Below are positions 63,309 through 64,000 of a stretch of DNA of 64,000 nt, piece after piece. Location of the stretch: NCBI GenBank assembly GCA_000403295.2, contig KE159609.1, positions 464,725 through 528,724 of the forward strand, in the 5' to 3' direction. Position 1 is the first letter of the stretch, and each line of letters begins with the position of its first letter. The position numbers and the translations under genes are program-made. A model generated the notes under the pieces. The model was not told the DNA's origin, made no database searches, and saw only the letters and a list, made by a program, of their open reading frames with translations. Source of the DNA: Lachnospiraceae bacterium M18-1. GTDB lineage: Bacteria; Bacillota; Clostridia; Lachnospirales; Lachnospiraceae.

Positions 63309-64000
63309 TTGGCTGGAAGAGAATACCCATTAGAGAGAACCAGGAACATCGGTATCATGGCTCACATTGATGCGGGTAAGACAACACTGACAGAACGTAT
63401 TCTTTACTATACCGGTGTGAACTATAAAATCGGCGATACTCACGAAGGAACTGCGACCATGGACTGGATGGAGCAGGAACAGGAGAGGGGTATCACGATT
63501 ACTTCTGCTGCCACAACCTGTCACTGGACTTTGGAGGATCATACAAAGCCGAAGGAAGGCGCTCTGGAGCATCGTATCAATATCATTGATACGCCGGGAC
63601 ACGTTGACTTTACCGTAGAGGTAGAACGTTCACTTCGTGTTCTGGACGGGGCTGTCGGCGTATTCTGCGCAAAGGGCGGTGTTGAGCCGCAGTCAGAAAA
63701 CGTATGGCGTCAGGCTGACACGTATAATGTACCAAGAATGGCATTCATCAACAAGATGGATATTCTTGGAGCAGACTTCTACAATGCAGTAGAACAGATC
63801 AAAACCAGACTCGGCAAGAATGCAATCTGTCTTCAGCTGCCTATTGGCAAAGAAGATGATTTTAAGGGAATCATTGACCTGATGGAGATGGAAGCCTACA
63901 TCTACAACGATGAAAAGGGCGATGACATTTCTATTACAGAGATTCCGGAAGAAATGAAAGACGAAGCAGAACTGTACCGTTCAGAATTAGTAGAGAAAAT
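63309..64000 (+). CDS. fusA: Elongation factor G (3' end outside window)
   Basis: Translocation GTPase; 230 codons visible. TTG start behind ATAGGAGGAG. G motifs: AHIDAGKTT (G1), [11 protein letters not shown] (switch I), DTPGHVDFT (G3), NKMD (G4). It follows rpsG by 28 bases in the conserved str order. Confidence 0.97.
   Translation, partial: MAGREYPLERTRNIGIMAHIDAGKTTLTERILYYTGVNYKIGDTHEGTATMDWMEQEQERGITITSAATTCHWTLEDHTKPKEGALEHRINIIDTPGHVDFTVEVERSLRVLDGAVGVFCAKGGVEPQSENVWRQADTYNVPRMAFINKMDILGADFYNAVEQIKTRLGKNAICLQLPIGKEDDFKGIIDLMEMEAYIYNDEKGDDISITEIPEEMKDEAELYRSELVEK

Overview
The window reads as chromosome of a spore-forming Lachnospiraceae bacterium (Clostridium cluster XIVa). This rests on the sporulation gene spoIIR, the str operon order rpsL-rpsG-fusA, aggaggt-type ribosome binding sites, a LytTR/GHKL two-component pair and Lachnospiraceae-style accessory genes. 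I cannot fix the genus. Housekeeping genes have balanced composition. The segments 45.3-51.1 kb and 53.0-61.0 kb are visibly AT-richer and carry broken genes and mobile-element debris.

Layout. 0-7.3 kb: a Tyr/Glu-repeat AAA-like protein, ispE, a GntR regulator, spoIIR, an acyl-ACP thioesterase, an FAD oxidoreductase and a CvfB-like S1 protein. 7.3-22.9 kb: one long nucleoside/deoxynucleoside operon (deoC-like aldolase, transaldolase-like protein, DUF1097 membrane protein, VOC protein, deoB, Fe-alcohol dehydrogenase, amidohydrolase, BMP-type nucleoside ABC transporter, nucleoside phosphorylase, transketolase, DeoR-type regulator). Its promoter is at 7453-7481 and is preceded by repeated half-sites. 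23-30.6 kb: a family 2 glycosidase, a NhaC-type antiporter, and a LytTR/GHKL pair followed by a lipoprotein and a CPBP protease.

30.7-43.3 kb: a probable rare-sugar/polyol operon (two Zn-dehydrogenases, an allulose-6-phosphate-epimerase-like enzyme, MFS carrier, class II aldolase, PfkB kinase, aldo/keto reductase) with its own DeoR-type regulator. An IS91-like element follows, then a dicarboxylate/amino-acid symporter. The operon and the symporter have nearly identical promoter-operator regions, so they probably form one regulon that the insertion now separates.

43.4-51.1 kb: a KdpDE-like two-component system without kdpFABC, then a collapsed prophage of about 5.7 kb between two identical 20-bp repeats. 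The prophage keeps gene order (integrase, CI-like repressor, Cro, minor head protein, Prp protease, scaffold, tape measure), but most genes are truncated, deleted or interrupted. A RelE-type toxin-antitoxin pair survives in it. 51.2-53 kb: a 47-residue membrane protein behind a 16-bp perfect hairpin, enolase, and tRNA-Ala(CGC). 53-61 kb: an acquired region with SdpR/SdpI, an ABC-2 exporter, a truncated DUF6075 gene, a WYL regulator overlapping a uracil-DNA-glycosylase-like gene, and a frameshifted MFS gene, with arrays of short hairpins. 61-64 kb: xpt on the minus strand, then rpsL, rpsG and the start of fusA.

The signals I consider most worth follow-up are the shared DeoR operator at two distant promoters, a dispersed hairpin family with compensatory changes, the collapsed prophage with a nuclease-like minor head tail overlapped by a Cys-rich ORF, and the hairpin-led 47-residue membrane protein. 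Functions are assigned from motifs and remembered family patterns; no database search was run.
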